The position numbers and the translations under genes were made by a program. This document shows positions 63,033 through 64,000 of a stretch of DNA of 64,000 nucleotides, piece by piece (position 1 is the first letter of the stretch; every line of letters starts with the position of its first letter). Below the pieces are notes generated by a model that saw nothing but the letters and a program-made list of their open reading frames with translations, was not told the origin of the DNA and ran no database searches. The stretch comes from a bacterium. Lineage in GTDB: Bacteria; Bacillota; Bacilli; Lactobacillales; Streptococcaceae. The stretch is taken from the NCBI GenBank assembly GCA_905221065.1, contig CAJNBS010000004.1, forward strand, positions 1 through 64,000, read 5' to 3'.

Positions 63033-64000
63033 ATGAAATCAAAAAAATGGACCCTAATCTTAACCAGTTTAACAGCTTTGACTTTGATGACAGCTTGTGG
63101 GCAGTCAACGACCAAGTCAAGTACAACTGCAGCGGCAGATACCACTGCTATTACAACTTCAACTAAAAACAGTCAATCTTCTTACTTTACAGAAAAGGAC
63201 TATGATACTTCTTATGATGAAAGCACAGCTTCTAAGATTGAGCTCTCTGGCTCATCCGCGAACGTCTCTGGAGATGGGGTGACAGTCTCTGGCTCAACAG
63301 TGACCATCACAAAATCTGGTACTTATGTTATCTCTGGTCAGTCTGACGGAGTGCAGATCAAGGTCGAGGCAGATAAGTCGGCAGATGTTCACCTAGTCCT
63401 AAAAGGTGCGACCATGATCAATACCAATGCAGCAATTTCAGCGACATCAGCCGGTCATGTCTACCTGACTCTGGCGGAGGGAACTACCAACAGTCTCTCT
63501 GACTCAAGCTCTAATAGTGATGAGAAGGCAAATACAGCTCTCTTTTCTAAGGTGGACTTGACCATCAATGGCTCAGGAACTCTCAATGTGGATGGGAAGA
63601 AAAGCAATGCTATCAAGGCCAACGATACTCTCCACATCACGGGTGGAACCTATAACATTACAGCAGTTGGCGATGCCTTTAATGTCAATGATGAACTCAA
63701 CATCACTGGTACAACCATGACCATCGATGCCAAGGAAGATGGTGTCAAAGTTGATAATGATGAGGATATGACTATCGGCAATATGTATTTGGCTAACAAT
63801 ATCATAACAGTCACAGCAGGCGACGATGGCATTCACGCTTCTGGTAACCTAGTGATTGATAGCGGTACTTACACCGTCAAGAATTCCACAGAAGGAATTG
63901 AAGGGAAAGCCATTACGATTAATGGTGGTGATATCAATGTCTACGCGACAGATGATGGGGTCAATGCAGCTAATAAAAATGCTCAGCAAAGCGATATTTA
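63033..64000 (+). CDS. Lipoprotein with carbohydrate-binding (Cthe_2159-like) beta-helix domain, 3' end outside
   Basis: At least 322 residues; the gene runs off the window. A lipoprotein signal ends LMTACGQ, with Cys22 as the lipidation site. A Ser/Thr-rich linker follows, then a repeated beta-rich pattern (VDLTINGSGTLNVDGKKSNA, DTLHITGGTYNITAVGDAF, DDGIHASGNLVI, EGIEGKAITINGGDI) typical of the Cthe_2159 polysaccharide-binding beta-helix. The repeating DDGV/DDGI motifs suggest calcium sites. Ribosome site GAGGAAAAAGG. Confidence 0.85.
   Translation, partial: MKSKKWTLILTSLTALTLMTACGQSTTKSSTTAAADTTAITTSTKNSQSSYFTEKDYDTSYDESTASKIELSGSSANVSGDGVTVSGSTVTITKSGTYVISGQSDGVQIKVEADKSADVHLVLKGATMINTNAAISATSAGHVYLTLAEGTTNSLSDSSSNSDEKANTALFSKVDLTINGSGTLNVDGKKSNAIKANDTLHITGGTYNITAVGDAFNVNDELNITGTTMTIDAKEDGVKVDNDEDMTIGNMYLANNIITVTAGDDGIHASGNLVIDSGTYTVKNSTEGIEGKAITINGGDINVYATDDGVNAANKNAQQSDI

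Overview
This window is chromosomal DNA of a mitis-group streptococcus: Streptococcus pneumoniae or a very close relative (S. pseudopneumoniae, S. mitis). The evidence is internal. It has comW and comAB with ComE-type direct repeats, a CiaR-driven small RNA, choline-binding surface proteins, four BOX elements, an M26 zinc metalloprotease and a complete de novo purine gene set, in the order I remember for the start of the pneumococcal chromosome. Two departures from that order (no strH between purB and the GntR regulator, and an unfamiliar AT-rich gene between purN and purH) make a non-pneumococcal member of the group plausible.

Layout. 1-600: the end of an rRNA operon (5S), tRNA-Asn and fused transposase wreckage. 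1000-8500: comW, purA, a CiaR-dependent sRNA, tadA, SRP RNA, the dut-phosphatase-radA-carbonic anhydrase run behind a cin-box-like site, a PrsW-like protease and PRPP synthetase. 8500-15150: two Rpn nuclease loci facing each other around two choline-binding proteins and the stub of a sortase-anchored protein. Each Rpn locus has a full-length gene followed by extra copies of its 3' end. 15200-23070: polA, a CoA-binding protein, a YeiH-type permease, an aminotransferase and recO-plsX-acp. 23100-25800: a compact peptide locus with four consecutive cin-box promoters. The first three each drive a 16-residue hydrophobic peptide and the fourth starts a run of double-glycine-leader peptides with small membrane proteins. 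It lies directly upstream of comAB, whose product exports double-glycine peptides. 29600-44700: purC-L-F-M-N-(insert)-H, then purD-E-K and purB. 44890-53060: bgaR, a beta-galactosidase with a mannose-family PTS, agaS and galM, with a clear operator and a perfect cre site. 53200-64000: a CAP-domain choline-binding protein, a large ZmpC-like protease, a dioxygenase-like VOC protein behind a perfect 22-base inverted repeat, an acetyltransferase and a truncated lipoprotein.

How the parts connect. Competence runs through the whole window. ComE-type sites precede comW and comAB; cin-box-like sites (sigma-X) precede dut-radA, both Rpn loci and the peptide locus. So DNA recombination (RadA), nucleotide hygiene (Dut), Rpn nucleases and a bacteriocin-like armoury may be switched on together. 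The purine genes and prs supply nucleotides, with a PurR-type box at purD. The bga cluster takes up and processes host-glycan galactose under BgaR and CcpA.

The most interesting candidates are: (1) the Rpn loci, where a strong ribosome binding site and ATG inside each nuclease gene are also kept in every tandem 3' copy, suggesting reservoirs of intragenic antitoxins; (2) the tandem sigma-X/16-residue peptide units; (3) an empty-site/filled-site pair that shows TA target duplication by a BOX element; (4) an apparent ATC start codon for radA; (5) a multi-hairpin element between purD and purE. All coordinates were read by eye from the sequence and no database search was run.
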